Positions 17,757-26,840 are shown, counted from the stretch's first letter. The stretch: DNA of 64,000 bases from Bifidobacterium asteroides (GCF_009683175.1 NZ_WKKW01000002.1:248001-312000); one strand, 5' to 3'. Made by a program: numbers and translations. The notes: generated by a model not told the origin, from the letters alone.

Positions 17757-18497
17757 ATGACTGATCGTCTACAAGGTAAGGTAGCCATCATCACCGGAGG
17801 AACCGGCGGCATGGGCGTGGGCATCGCCGAATGCTTCGTCCGTGAGGGAGCCAAGGTGGCCCTTACCGACATCAAGGAGAGCGATGCCTCCCGCAGCCTC
17901 ATGCAGGAGCACCCCGGACAGGTCGTCTTCCACACCCTGGACGTGACTGATGAGGACCAGTGGATCTCCACCATCGACACTGTTGAAAAGGAACTGGGCC
18001 AGCTGACCACTGTGGTCAACAATGCAGGCGTCGGCGACAAGGGCGTCACTATGGACGAGGAAAGCTACGATGACTGGAAGAAGATCATCGCCATCAACCT
18101 GAACGGGACCTTCCTGGGCACCAAGCATGGCATGAGGGTCATGAAGGGCCGCGGCGGATCCATCATCAACATTTCCTCCATCGAGGGATTCGTGGGCCTG
18201 AGCCGGGCCGGAGCCTACAACGCCAGCAAGGGCGGCACCAGGCTGCTGACCAAGTCCGCCGCCCTGGATTCCGCCAACAACGGCTACGGCGTTCGCGTCA
18301 ACTCGGTCCATCCCGGATTCATCAAGACCCCTCTGATCAGCCAGAGCCTTGAGGACAGGATGAGCAAGCTGACGCCCCTGGGCCATATCGGCGAACCCCG
18401 GGACATCGGCGAGATCTGCGTCTACCTGGCCAGCGACGAATCCAAGTTCGCGCTGGGTGCTGAATTCGTTGTGGACGGTGGATTCATCGCCCAGTAA
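17757..18497 (+). CDS. R-specific alcohol dehydrogenase (SDR), probably NAD-dependent
   Basis: A 246-residue SDR closely resembling the R-specific alcohol dehydrogenases of Lactobacillus brevis and L. kefir: TGGTGGMG (13-20), NNAG (88-91), Ser140/141 in INISSIEGFVG, Tyr154 and Lys158 in YNASKGG, and the C-terminal GSEFVVDGG-type end finishing in Gln (magnesium site). The position equal to Gly37 of the NADP-specific Lactobacillus enzyme is Asp38 here (VALTDIKES). Engineered Gly37Asp makes that enzyme favour NAD, so this one is predicted to use NAD(H). The start is the ATG at 17757, with AAAGGAG at 17745-17751; the in-frame GTG at 17751 overlaps that site. The six-base hairpin CCATCC/GGATGG (17708-17723) lies in the leader. 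Confidence 0.85.
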   Translation: MTDRLQGKVAIITGGTGGMGVGIAECFVREGAKVALTDIKESDASRSLMQEHPGQVVFHTLDVTDEDQWISTIDTVEKELGQLTTVVNNAGVGDKGVTMDEESYDDWKKIIAINLNGTFLGTKHGMRVMKGRGGSIINISSIEGFVGLSRAGAYNASKGGTRLLTKSAALDSANNGYGVRVNSVHPGFIKTPLISQSLEDRMSKLTPLGHIGEPRDIGEICVYLASDESKFALGAEFVVDGGFIAQ

Positions 18498-18521
18498 GGA
18501 ATTGCCGTAGGGAATAGCCCC

Positions 18522-18581
18522 AACCCCTCCCTCGTTTATCCGCCTCATAGCAATGCAAGCGGCTAGGCTGAAGGAGGGGTT
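18522..18581. repeat. Nested inverted repeat after the alcohol dehydrogenase gene
   Basis: AACCCCTCC (18522-18530) pairs perfectly with GGAGGGGTT (18573-18581), enclosing a smaller CCGC/GCGG stem (18540-18543 with 18559-18562). It could end or stabilise the upstream transcript, but no T-tract follows, so a standard intrinsic terminator is not shown. Confidence 0.4.
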
Positions 18582-18608
18582 CGCTTGTGGCCCCAACGAG
18601 GGGGCGTC

Positions 18609-18977
18609 ATGCGATTGTGGCATCAGGATCTGATCCGACTGCTTCCCAGACAGCAGCTGCTGGGCCAGCATCGGGAGATCACTGCACTGCGGGGCCTGGG
18701 TTGGGGTCGACGGCATGCAACCGTTGACTATGTCTTTCACCACTCCCCATACAAGCTCTTTCAATTTCATCTGCTGGTCATGGCGACGATGCGCGAGCGC
18801 GGTTACCATCCTGATCCTGCCTGGCACGACCCGCTTTACCGCGGCAGGCACTGCCCACCATACAAGGATTTAACTGCCGTGCCGTTGACGGATCCCATCT
18901 TCCCCGAGCACGATGCAGCCTATCTGCAGGAATGCTTGGAGAACCTGGCAGGGAAAGGCATCCATCTTCCCCTCTGA
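18609..18977 (+). CDS. Pyrimidine-dimer DNA glycosylase-like protein (TIGR02328 family)
   Basis: A 122-residue protein opening MRLWHQDLIRLLPRQQLLGQ, then HREITALRGLGWGRRHATVD and YVFHHSPYKLFQFH. This is the conserved core of the small proteins annotated as pyrimidine dimer DNA glycosylase by distant likeness to phage T4 endonuclease V. If that role holds, it would cut the glycosidic bond of UV-induced dimers. Sequence alone does not prove catalysis; many members are uncharacterised. The ATG at 18609 follows GAGGGGG at a short distance and begins exactly at the conserved N-terminus; the in-frame GTG upstream is not needed. It stands alone after the alcohol dehydrogenase. Confidence 0.75.
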   Translation: MRLWHQDLIRLLPRQQLLGQHREITALRGLGWGRRHATVDYVFHHSPYKLFQFHLLVMATMRERGYHPDPAWHDPLYRGRHCPPYKDLTAVPLTDPIFPEHDAAYLQECLENLAGKGIHLPL

Positions 18978-19066
18978 CGGTCGCCCTTCAGACTGCATGG
19001 GATCGCTTATAACAACGATGTACAATCATGTGTTGGAGTATGCTGCAGATATTTAGGGGAGTGCCC

Positions 19067-19771
19067 ATGCCCATCATCGACATTATTAATCTCATCATTA
19101 ACTCCATTACAGCCATAGCCACTGTGGTGGCGATTCCAGCGACCATTGTGTATTCCGCCCGGCAGACGAGAAGAACCTTCGCCAAGGACGATGAACGTCG
19201 CAGCTACGACCTTTACCAAACCATGTTCAAACAGGCCTCCCGAGTCGATGTCTGGGAGTCCAAGACAGTCAAAGACAAAGACCAGAAAGACGGGACCGAC
19301 GAGCACCTGATTATCACCAACCACAGCGAGGGAACCATCCGCCAGGTCTCAATCCTGGTCCACTGGGATCTGCTGAAGAATTCTCATTTACGACCGATCA
19401 GCCTTAAAAACAACACGATCAACTATTACGGGGTGCCTGGATTCGGATATCATCATGCCTGGCGGACACTGCCAACAGCAGACTGGGTTATATCTATGGA
19501 TCCTGACAAAAGATTTGTCTGGAGCCTGCCTACCATCTGCCCTAAGGACATCTTCGAATCCCCCCGGTTTCTGGACAAAGGCGATCCTCAGGGCAGGTGC
19601 CGACTGGCTGCTGTGGCCATAAAATTCACTGACGTGTACGGCAATATCTGGGAACGACTGTTTGAATCCGAGTATCTGCCCAAAGACCATACTGCCGATC
19701 TCCATCTCTTGTATTCGCCCGACAACCGGTTGACGGATTTTTGCCAACCGAAGAGCATCATTGCCGAGTGA
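19067..19771 (+). CDS. Membrane-anchored protein of unknown function
   Basis: A 234-residue protein that I do not recognise. Residues about 4-27 (IDIINLIINSITAIATVVAI) form one hydrophobic anchor, followed by SARQTRRTFAKDDERRSYDL, a basic, charged helix on the cytoplasmic side. The rest is soluble and mixed: HLIITNHSEGTIRQVSILVH looks like the start of a beta-sandwich, and YGNIWERLFESEYLP lies near the end. The ATG at 19067 is five bases after GGGGAG; the longer frame from 19028 has no ribosome site. The fold (one helix, basic linker, beta-rich domain with NHSEGTIRQV) recalls small phage- or defence-island proteins of unknown role. Its 3' end overlaps the converging MFS gene by 14 bases. Confidence 0.65.
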   Translation: MPIIDIINLIINSITAIATVVAIPATIVYSARQTRRTFAKDDERRSYDLYQTMFKQASRVDVWESKTVKDKDQKDGTDEHLIITNHSEGTIRQVSILVHWDLLKNSHLRPISLKNNTINYYGVPGFGYHHAWRTLPTADWVISMDPDKRFVWSLPTICPKDIFESPRFLDKGDPQGRCRLAAVAIKFTDVYGNIWERLFESEYLPKDHTADLHLLYSPDNRLTDFCQPKSIIAE

Positions 19772-21008
19772 GTCTGGACACCGTGGGCACCAGGAGGGTA
19801 ACCGCCGCCAGCAAGAACGCCAAAGGCAACAGGGCCGGCCTGACACCGGTATGATCGGCCAGAAACCCGATAGCCGGAGGAATGATCCAGGAGACTCCGT
19901 AGTAGGCAGTTGAGATGACCGAAGCACGCTGAGCCGCCATGGCCGGATCCCTGGTTGCCAAAGTGGTGACGATTGGCACGCCCAAAGCAGCTCCGACCCC
20001 CCAGATCCCAGTGCCCACAAGGCTCAACACAAAAGAGGGCGAAAGAGCGTAGACCAGGATGCCCAGAGCCGAGACCAAGAGGGTCAGGATCAACGAGCGC
20101 ATGTTCCCCAGTCGCTCGATCAGATGCGTCCCCAGCAACCTTGAGACAATCATGGCTGCAGCGAAGATCGTGGGAGCAAGACCGGCTTGAGACTCAGGGA
20201 CACCGAAGGCATCGACCAGGCCAACGCCGCTCCAGTCGTTGACGGCACCCTCGCTGGCCTCCAGGGCCACGTTGATCAGGGCAAGCATGAGAACCAGGGC
20301 ATCGCCCCAGGCCGCCACCTGCTTGCCGAAGGCGGACGATTGCCCTGCCCCCGCCTGCCGATCCGAACGCTCCTCGTCAGCGCCGCCCTTGTAATCACCC
20401 AGTGGCTGAGCCGGGCAGAGCAGGACGCAGACGACCACCAGAGCCAGGCTAATCAACGCATTGACCGCCAGGTGGGCACCTATGGCTACACCCAGATGGG
20501 ACAGGAGCGAGCCCAGTCCCAGGGCAAGAAACATGCCCAGGCTATATGAGGCGTGGAAGCGCGGCATTATCGACCGAGAGGAGAAGCGCTCCACTGCGCC
20601 GGCCTCGACAGTGTTGACCGTTCCCCAGAGGCTGATCCCCGCCGAATTAAAGAGCAGCCCTAGAACCACCCCAGGCACTGACCGCAGAGTGACGGCCAGT
20701 GCCGCGATTACCATGCCCAGACACCAGGTGGAGGCTGCCAGCAGCATGGCCCGACGCACTCCCAGCCGATCGGTCAGAACCCCTGAGACCAGCATACCGA
20801 CCAGAGCGCCGCAGCCGCCAAGGATGGTCATCAGAGCCAGGCCCGAAGGCTGCAGACCAAGGCTGGCCTTGACTGTTGGCAGTCGAGAAATCCATGCCGA
20901 AGTGCCTATGCCCATGATGATGAAGAACCCGTAGACAGCCGACCGCTCGCGCATTCCATGACCCGAAAAATCAGCCAACGAGAGCTCATGATGATCCCGT
21001 TCGCTCAT
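19758..21008 (-). CDS. MFS transporter (YbjJ/fucose-permease-like)
   Basis: A 416-residue, 12-helix major facilitator protein. After a polar 20-residue start, YGFFIIMGIGTSAWISRLPT and GMLVSGVLTDRLGVRRAM (motif A between helices 2 and 3) are typical of the group that includes E. coli YbjJ and FucP. The central loop (about 205-225) carries KGGADEERSDRQAGAGQSS. The ATG at 21008 is 55 bases downstream of a predicted transcription start (TATAAT at 21076-21071 on this strand). The substrate is unknown. It diverges from the giant surface-protein gene and shares a 204-base control region holding a perfect inverted repeat. Confidence 0.82.
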   Translation of the reverse strand: MSERDHHELSLADFSGHGMRERSAVYGFFIIMGIGTSAWISRLPTVKASLGLQPSGLALMTILGGCGALVGMLVSGVLTDRLGVRRAMLLAASTWCLGMVIAALAVTLRSVPGVVLGLLFNSAGISLWGTVNTVEAGAVERFSSRSIMPRFHASYSLGMFLALGLGSLLSHLGVAIGAHLAVNALISLALVVVCVLLCPAQPLGDYKGGADEERSDRQAGAGQSSAFGKQVAAWGDALVLMLALINVALEASEGAVNDWSGVGLVDAFGVPESQAGLAPTIFAAAMIVSRLLGTHLIERLGNMRSLILTLLVSALGILVYALSPSFVLSLVGTGIWGVGAALGVPIVTTLATRDPAMAAQRASVISTAYYGVSWIIPPAIGFLADHTGVRPALLPLAFLLAAVTLLVPTVSRLTRQ

Positions 21009-21070
21009 GCGGGCCTCCCTGCTCTGTTCATAGTTGGCCCTTTTCTCCGGAGGCGCACAGCAATAGCGCG

Positions 21071-21117
21071 ATTATAGCCAATGAATTTGTATACTGTTCG
21101 ATATAACTAATATCGAA
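21071..21117. promoter_or_regulatory. Divergent control region with perfect inverted repeat
   Basis: TTCGATAT (21097-21104) and ATATCGAA (21110-21117) are perfect arms with a five-base spacer, the size of a dimeric repressor site. A consensus -10 TATAAT on the minus strand (21076-21071) serves the MFS gene, and the repeat overlaps its -35 position. TATAAC (21102-21107) may be a plus-strand -10 for the surface-protein gene. The binding protein is not identified. Confidence 0.6.
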
Positions 21118-21212
21118 TAACTCGAGAACCATCGTAGACAGTCGACCGGATGACCTGAAGGGAATGCCCGGCCCGACGCCCCAAGCGGTCGTCGGCGCTC
21201 AAAAGGAGAAAC

Positions 21213-24200
21213 GTGGCAAAGGGTAATTTGAGCGGAAAAGTCCTGGTCGGCCTGTTGGCTATGGCCACGTTAATACCCACTATGGCCATAGCCGACAGTG
21301 GACAGACAGCCGATGCCCAGACCATCGCCTCCACATCAACATCTGCAACGACACATGCACAGCAGGCTACTGCGACAAACCAGGTGTCATCCACGTCGAC
21401 CCAAAGCTCGACTCCGCAGTCAGACACTGCCGCGTCCGGGACAGCCCAAACCACTCAAAAGTCGAAGTCGACTCCTCCGAACCAGGCCGCGCCCATACAA
21501 CCCAGCAGAAAGCCGACCGCCAAATCGGTAATCAAGGATATGCTGGACACCGACGATGCCGTGGTCACCACACTTTCCCAGGCCTCCCGCTCCACCGGCA
21601 CGGCTCCTTTCGACAACGACAACAACCCCGGCGACGACCACGACGCAGACAATGATATAGTGCGCACTTTCGATAAGATGTCCTACACCTACTCTTTCGC
21701 CGTAAATACCCGCAGCGAGACAACCAGTTATCGCCGAGGCCGAATAGGCTTCCAATTCAGACTGAACCAACCTGAGAATCAGGTCACCTTTGATGTGGAT
21801 TCCATGGGCTGGGTGGACACTACGCCGGAATACCAGCCAAAGCAAACTACAGAGACCATCGACGGTCATCCGACACAGGTGCTTACCGTTTACAGGCTAC
21901 TCACCGCCCCACAGAATTTGTCTACCGTTATTCCGGGATCCTCCAGCGTCACTCTGGTCCTCCGGGTCAGAAGCATGCCCAATGGCAGTAAATTCGCCCC
22001 CGAGGTCCAAGCCTGGGGCGCTCCGAATACCACCACCAAGACCGATCCTGCTTCAGCCACATCCGATCAGGTCACCGTGTCGGCCAAGCTTAATCTGAAC
22101 CTGCGAATCACTGGCGGAACCAATGAAGGCTCCGGCAACCAAACCTTCGACTTCAACACTCCAGCCGCCAGCAATTACCCCAACCATGAGCTGGGTAAGC
22201 GCAAGGGGATCATCAGCAAGTTCAACTGGGCCGTTGACATGCGTTGGCCCGATCGAACCAAGGGTCTCAAGGGTCTGGAGGTTCCCATTGGCCCCATTAC
22301 CTTTTCCCTGTCACTAAGCAATTTGTGGCAAACCGCTGGCGGAGATGCCTACCCGAAGATAGAGGATCTGCAACCCTACTTCTGGGACATCGGCACCATC
22401 GACGGCGACTTCAACAACAGCGGGCGCAACACCGGCGATCAGGGCTGGAGACCCACTCTCAGCAACTATGGCTATGCCCGATCCACGGGTGGCACGGCTG
22501 GGAAGGACCAAGTCCAAGGCAATGGTCAATACACCGTGGCTGAACAGCGCAACAGCCAGGGACTCAAGCTGGACCTGACTTTGAAGGACTATAAAACCAA
22601 CGACCCCTTCCCCTACTTGGGACACACCTATGCACTAGACGCCAAGTGCACGCCTGCACTGGCCTCGACTGACTGCACGCGACAGGAAGTGGCCGAAATC
22701 TCCACTGGTTACCTATATGTCTTCAACCCCTCCACTGTCGGCGGCAAGGACGTGGCCAACTACTATGGACAGACCGGTCTCAGCTTGCAGAGCAAGGTCG
22801 ACGACGGCAACCTGAGTGCGAAATCGCTATCAAACCAGTCTTTACCCTCTGCCACCGGCCCCACGGACACGTCAAACCAAACCGACCAGTCCGATGACAT
22901 GTGGCACAACGTCATCTTCACGCAAGGTTCCAGCACAATAAAGGCAGGCATCAGCAACATCATTCAGTACAGTTGCATGACGGCTTCCAACTATTTTGAT
23001 GACGGCGTGGACTGCGGGTGGTGGACTGCTCCTGACAATCTACGGGGAACCGACTCAGCAGTCGCAGGGACCAAAGTGCGGGTAACGGCCGGCTTCAACT
23101 TCAAAACCAGCAAGGCCGATCTGCCTCTGCTGGGAATGTCCTTGGTCAAGATCGACCCAAAGGTCGTTAAACTTCCGGACCCCGCAGGTCTGGATATTCC
23201 CTGGGTCAATGGCATCTGGCAGAACAGCAAATACGATAAATACGAGTCAACGAACAATCAAAACCCGTCACAGGAACTGGTCATGTACGCCACTAAACCC
23301 GACGGAAAGGACTGGAAAAATGACACTGAGCAAGCCAATGCCGACATAGAGGATCTGAACTTTTATAGCACACAGGAGGATGCAAAGAAGCATGGCACGG
23401 TTGTAGGCATGCTGCTGGGCGGGCACACCGCCGCGCCCACCAGTTTTGCCGAAGAGAATTCCCGATTCGGCTTCGGCGGATTTGTGATCAACGTCCTCCC
23501 CGATGCCAAGGTAGGTTCGGTAGCCCAGCTGACATCAGTTTCGCGCACTTTCACCCGCAGCCAATTAGCAGCTATGGCCGGGCTAAGCCCCGAGAACTCC
23601 AGCGATCAGGAATGGGAGGACTGGGCCAAGCAACAGAACCCCTACGAACTGGCCAAAATCAAATCTCCCGTCTTAGCCACGTCGGTCGGAGGCTATACCA
23701 AGGCCAGCTATGACCAAATAAACGGTTACCTGGGCGGAGACACCGGCGGCAATGAACACGGGGACAGCCTCTATGTAGCCGGCGAAACCAACACCATCTC
23801 CAACGCCGTAGCACAAACAAGCACCAATTCCGAACCCAAAGAATACTTTGACATAGACAGCGATCAACGGTTCGTTGACTGGCGGCTAACCATCAACACC
23901 GGCACATCAGCTTCCCAAGCCAACAAGGGCGCCAAAACTGAACTCTACATCACCGACAAACTACCGGCAAAGCTCCACTACATCCCCGGCAGCGCCCGAT
24001 TGGGTGGCACATATACGGAAGCCACGCCTGAAATGGGCCACATAGAGGGCGGAACCGCCTGTGAGCCATCAGTGAGCACGGACCCCGTAACCGGAATCAC
24101 CACTCTGTCCTGGACACTGACGAACATCCCTGTGGACGGCAACAACCGCGTCATCCACTTCTCCACCTCCCTGGGCGACCTGACTGACCCCAGCAAAGAC

Positions 24201-26651
24201 ATCGGCTCCAACGAAGACCTGACGACCTCTGCCACAGTTCAGTCAAAACAGAATATGTCCCAGCCCAACACATACTTGAAGACTGCCGACTCCTTCACTA
24301 TCCACGCTTGGCGGACCAACACCACCAGCCTTTCCACTTCGGCCGTACAGGATACGAATGAAGCCGGTGCACCAATCGGCTTCACCAACATGCTGAGCAG
24401 CACCTCAGGCAGCGGCAAGCAACATCACTATGCCATCGACATCATGCCGTACAAACAGACAAGCGGCAAACCCGACTTCCACGGGGAACCCACTTTTGCC
24501 GATATGAGCATAAAAGCTTCGGCGGGGGCTAGTCTGAGCCGAATCACCATCCGCTACACCACAGATTCTCGATGGCGGGTGAATGACACGAGTTCCATAC
24601 AATCCCAGGATTACCTCTCTTGGGACGTGGCTGACCTGAACCCAACAAGTGGCGAAGTGAAAATGCCTGAAAACGTGGTCGCCTGGGCCTTCATCATCGA
24701 TGGGCAGCCCAACCAATTCCGCTATGACATTACTTTCCATATAAATCCCGGAAACAACTCCTCCGGCGACCTCTATCGGAATCGCTGGGGCAATGCCCTG
24801 AACCAAATGCCGGCCCAGGCCATGGTTGTCCAGCGTTCCATCAGTGGCATCGTATGGTACGACCGCGATGGGGACGGCACCCGCTCTTCGGACGATATTC
24901 TGCTTAAAGATGTCAAAGTGACCCTGCTCAACGATACTGACGACAAGCCCGCCAAGTCGGTCGTCACCCCACATGATGATCTGAGTACAGAATCTGATTC
25001 CCAGGGCAAGTACGAACTGACCAATATACCGGCAGGGAAATTCCACCTGCGCTTCGACCCCGCTCCGAACACGAACTGGACCCACCTGACTACAACAATC
25101 CAAAAGGCAAGCGGAGCCAGCCCGAGCGAAAACTCCTCAGCCAGCGACATACTGGAGGGCGGAACCATGAAGGGCGCCGTCATCAACGATATTGAGTTCC
25201 AGAAGGCCGAGGATATGGTGGACACAGCCAGCCAATCCTTGGATTTCAATAACTGCGGCCTGACAGGAACAATGGACACCAATGAAGTGTCTGCCGGAGT
25301 CAAAGTACAGATCCAAGGCAGGAATTGGCTCAACTCAGACTCCTTCACACTGGCTGTCGAACCCCTGCGTGGCGCACCGTCCGCAGCGTTGCACAGCCAA
25401 ATCACCATAGACGCCGACAACCAAAATACCCAGGTGCCTGTCAACGTGTCTGCTCTGCCCGACGATGGCAGCTACGAGTATCGTATACACCAGGAAACCG
25501 GCTCCATTCCTGGTCTGACGTATGATCAGAGCACTGCAACCCTGACCATCACTTTGACAACCAATGCAGCTCAGTTGCACCGTACCGCCACTGCGCAGTG
25601 GACTGACAGCGAGGGCAGCCAGATAGACACGGCGGCCTTCACCAACACCTACCAGGCCAAGCCCGCCACGGTCAGGCTCACCGCCGTCAAGCACCTGGAC
25701 GGCCGGGGCCTGAAAGCCGGGGAGTTCGACTTCCTCCTGCAGAACACGAAGGGCGGCAAGCCGGCCCAGGCATCCAACAAGGCCGACGGGGCCGTCGAAT
25801 TCCCCGACCAGACCTTGTCCGAGGCCGGCGACTACACGTACTCCGTGAGCGAGGCCCGGGGCAACCTGCCCGGCATCACCTACGACCAGGACACGCACCA
25901 GATCACCGTCCACGTCACCGACGACCAGCAAGGCCGGCTCCAGGCCACCATCGACGGCAACAACCCCACCTTCACCAACCATTACCAGGCCAAGCCGGCC
26001 AAGCCCGTCATCACCGCCGTCAAGCACCTGCAGGGCCGGGACCTGAAGGCCAACGAGTTCACCTTCCACCTGTACGACGGGAAGAACGCTGAAGCGGGCT
26101 CGGCATCCAACGACGCCCAGGGCAGGATCGCCTTCACCAACCTGGCCCTGGACCAGCCCGGCGACTACCACTACACCATCCGCGAGGACCAGGGCAGCCT
26201 GCCCGGCATCACCTACGACCGGCACGAGGCCACGGTCGACGTCCACGTCACCGACGACCAGCAAGGCCGGCTCCAGGCCACCGTCACCGGCAACAACCCC
26301 ACCTTCACCAACACCTACCAGGCCAAGCCTGATAAGCCAGATGACCCCGATAACCCTGACAACTCTGGAGGACACGACAAGCCGAATCTGCCGGTAGAAC
26401 CAAACAAGCCAGGCGAGTTCGATCATGCATCCAACAAACCAGATCAAACTAGTTCCAATAGCCAAAAACCGGCACCAGGAAACCAGCCTTCTAGTGACCA
26501 AGCGAAATCTTCTACGAATTCCCAGGTCCTAGCCGCCTCCGGCGCAGATATAGTCATGCCTGTAGCACTGACTGTCGGCACTGCCGTACTAGGCCTGGCA
26601 CTGATGTGCCTGTTGCGGCATCGCAGGGATCAGGATACTGACCTGGGCTGA
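21213..26651 (+). CDS. Giant cell-wall-anchored adhesin with SdrD-B-like and isopeptide-pilin domains
   Basis: An 1812-residue secreted protein. The GTG start follows AAAGGAG. Residues 1-28 form a signal peptide (KVLVGLLAMATLIPTMAIAD), then a Ser/Thr/Gln-rich stalk to about 100. Residues about 145-1190 are beta-rich and aromatic with several GGT- and DN-rich loops, probably the adhesive head. GIVWYDRDGDGTRSSDD (about 1211) opens an SdrD-B-like domain with a calcium-type loop. Three Spy0128/FctA-like domains follow (about 1350-1705); each later copy has a Lys (TAVKHL), Glu (YSVSEARG, YTIREDQG) and Asn (FTNHY, FTNTY) able to form an isopeptide bond. A Pro/Asp/Asn-rich spacer leads to LAASG (about 1773), a helix and RHRRDQ, a sorting signal of unusual sequence. 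Expected role: attachment to host or food particles. No sortase gene is adjacent. Confidence 0.88.
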   Translation: MAKGNLSGKVLVGLLAMATLIPTMAIADSGQTADAQTIASTSTSATTHAQQATATNQVSSTSTQSSTPQSDTAASGTAQTTQKSKSTPPNQAAPIQPSRKPTAKSVIKDMLDTDDAVVTTLSQASRSTGTAPFDNDNNPGDDHDADNDIVRTFDKMSYTYSFAVNTRSETTSYRRGRIGFQFRLNQPENQVTFDVDSMGWVDTTPEYQPKQTTETIDGHPTQVLTVYRLLTAPQNLSTVIPGSSSVTLVLRVRSMPNGSKFAPEVQAWGAPNTTTKTDPASATSDQVTVSAKLNLNLRITGGTNEGSGNQTFDFNTPAASNYPNHELGKRKGIISKFNWAVDMRWPDRTKGLKGLEVPIGPITFSLSLSNLWQTAGGDAYPKIEDLQPYFWDIGTIDGDFNNSGRNTGDQGWRPTLSNYGYARSTGGTAGKDQVQGNGQYTVAEQRNSQGLKLDLTLKDYKTNDPFPYLGHTYALDAKCTPALASTDCTRQEVAEISTGYLYVFNPSTVGGKDVANYYGQTGLSLQSKVDDGNLSAKSLSNQSLPSATGPTDTSNQTDQSDDMWHNVIFTQGSSTIKAGISNIIQYSCMTASNYFDDGVDCGWWTAPDNLRGTDSAVAGTKVRVTAGFNFKTSKADLPLLGMSLVKIDPKVVKLPDPAGLDIPWVNGIWQNSKYDKYESTNNQNPSQELVMYATKPDGKDWKNDTEQANADIEDLNFYSTQEDAKKHGTVVGMLLGGHTAAPTSFAEENSRFGFGGFVINVLPDAKVGSVAQLTSVSRTFTRSQLAAMAGLSPENSSDQEWEDWAKQQNPYELAKIKSPVLATSVGGYTKASYDQINGYLGGDTGGNEHGDSLYVAGETNTISNAVAQTSTNSEPKEYFDIDSDQRFVDWRLTINTGTSASQANKGAKTELYITDKLPAKLHYIPGSARLGGTYTEATPEMGHIEGGTACEPSVSTDPVTGITTLSWTLTNIPVDGNNRVIHFSTSLGDLTDPSKDIGSNEDLTTSATVQSKQNMSQPNTYLKTADSFTIHAWRTNTTSLSTSAVQDTNEAGAPIGFTNMLSSTSGSGKQHHYAIDIMPYKQTSGKPDFHGEPTFADMSIKASAGASLSRITIRYTTDSRWRVNDTSSIQSQDYLSWDVADLNPTSGEVKMPENVVAWAFIIDGQPNQFRYDITFHINPGNNSSGDLYRNRWGNALNQMPAQAMVVQRSISGIVWYDRDGDGTRSSDDILLKDVKVTLLNDTDDKPAKSVVTPHDDLSTESDSQGKYELTNIPAGKFHLRFDPAPNTNWTHLTTTIQKASGASPSENSSASDILEGGTMKGAVINDIEFQKAEDMVDTASQSLDFNNCGLTGTMDTNEVSAGVKVQIQGRNWLNSDSFTLAVEPLRGAPSAALHSQITIDADNQNTQVPVNVSALPDDGSYEYRIHQETGSIPGLTYDQSTATLTITLTTNAAQLHRTATAQWTDSEGSQIDTAAFTNTYQAKPATVRLTAVKHLDGRGLKAGEFDFLLQNTKGGKPAQASNKADGAVEFPDQTLSEAGDYTYSVSEARGNLPGITYDQDTHQITVHVTDDQQGRLQATIDGNNPTFTNHYQAKPAKPVITAVKHLQGRDLKANEFTFHLYDGKNAEAGSASNDAQGRIAFTNLALDQPGDYHYTIREDQGSLPGITYDRHEATVDVHVTDDQQGRLQATVTGNNPTFTNTYQAKPDKPDDPDNPDNSGGHDKPNLPVEPNKPGEFDHASNKPDQTSSNSQKPAPGNQPSSDQAKSSTNSQVLAASGADIVMPVALTVGTAVLGLALMCLLRHRRDQDTDLG
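25907..26282 (+). repeat. Exact 43-base direct repeat within the adhesin gene
   Basis: Bases 25907-25949 and 26240-26282 are identical over 43 bases, 333 bases (111 codons) apart, in two consecutive isopeptide domains. The identity in third codon positions is much higher than in the rest of the domains, pointing to recent duplication or gene conversion. Recombination across it would add or remove exactly one domain in frame. Confidence 0.85.
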
Positions 26652-26786
26652 TCGTTCCCTGCATGAGAACACAGCTGGGCCTCTTCTTCACTAATGACAG
26701 CCACCTATGGCGAACCTCACGGTTCCCTGCCCCTATTCGCAGACGAAATTTGGTATTCTTGCAAGTGGAAGGAATCTTGCATCCAG

Positions 26787-26840
26787 AGGTCACCGTCGAC
26801 GATGGACGGTCACCTGAACGGTCATGGCCCTGCACGGTCA
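26787..26840 (+). promoter_or_regulatory. Repeated ACGGTCA motifs and inverted repeat upstream of a small gene
   Basis: AGGTCACCGTC (26787-26797) and GACGGTCACCT (26805-26815) form an inverted repeat with one mismatch and a seven-base loop. ACGGTCA occurs at 26806-26812, 26818-26824 and 26834-26840. The cluster lies about 50-100 bases before the ATG of the 138-residue unknown gene and may bind a regulator or shape its leader. Confidence 0.45.

Noticed and set aside
18521-18600. Possible tRNA or small structured RNA (sequence GGGGTTCG near 18577)
   Set aside because: The arms do not fold as a cloverleaf, there is no acceptor stem or anticodon arm; only nested simple stems are seen.
17769-18851. 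A 360-codon minus-strand frame across the alcohol dehydrogenase and the glycosylase-like gene
   Set aside because: It runs through two genes with firm family motifs and the hairpin between them; no ribosome site or domain.
25632-26330. Possible CRISPR-like repeats
   Set aside because: The repeats are 333 bases apart, lie in frame in a protein gene and encode pilin domains; no short regular repeat-spacer pattern exists here or elsewhere in the window.
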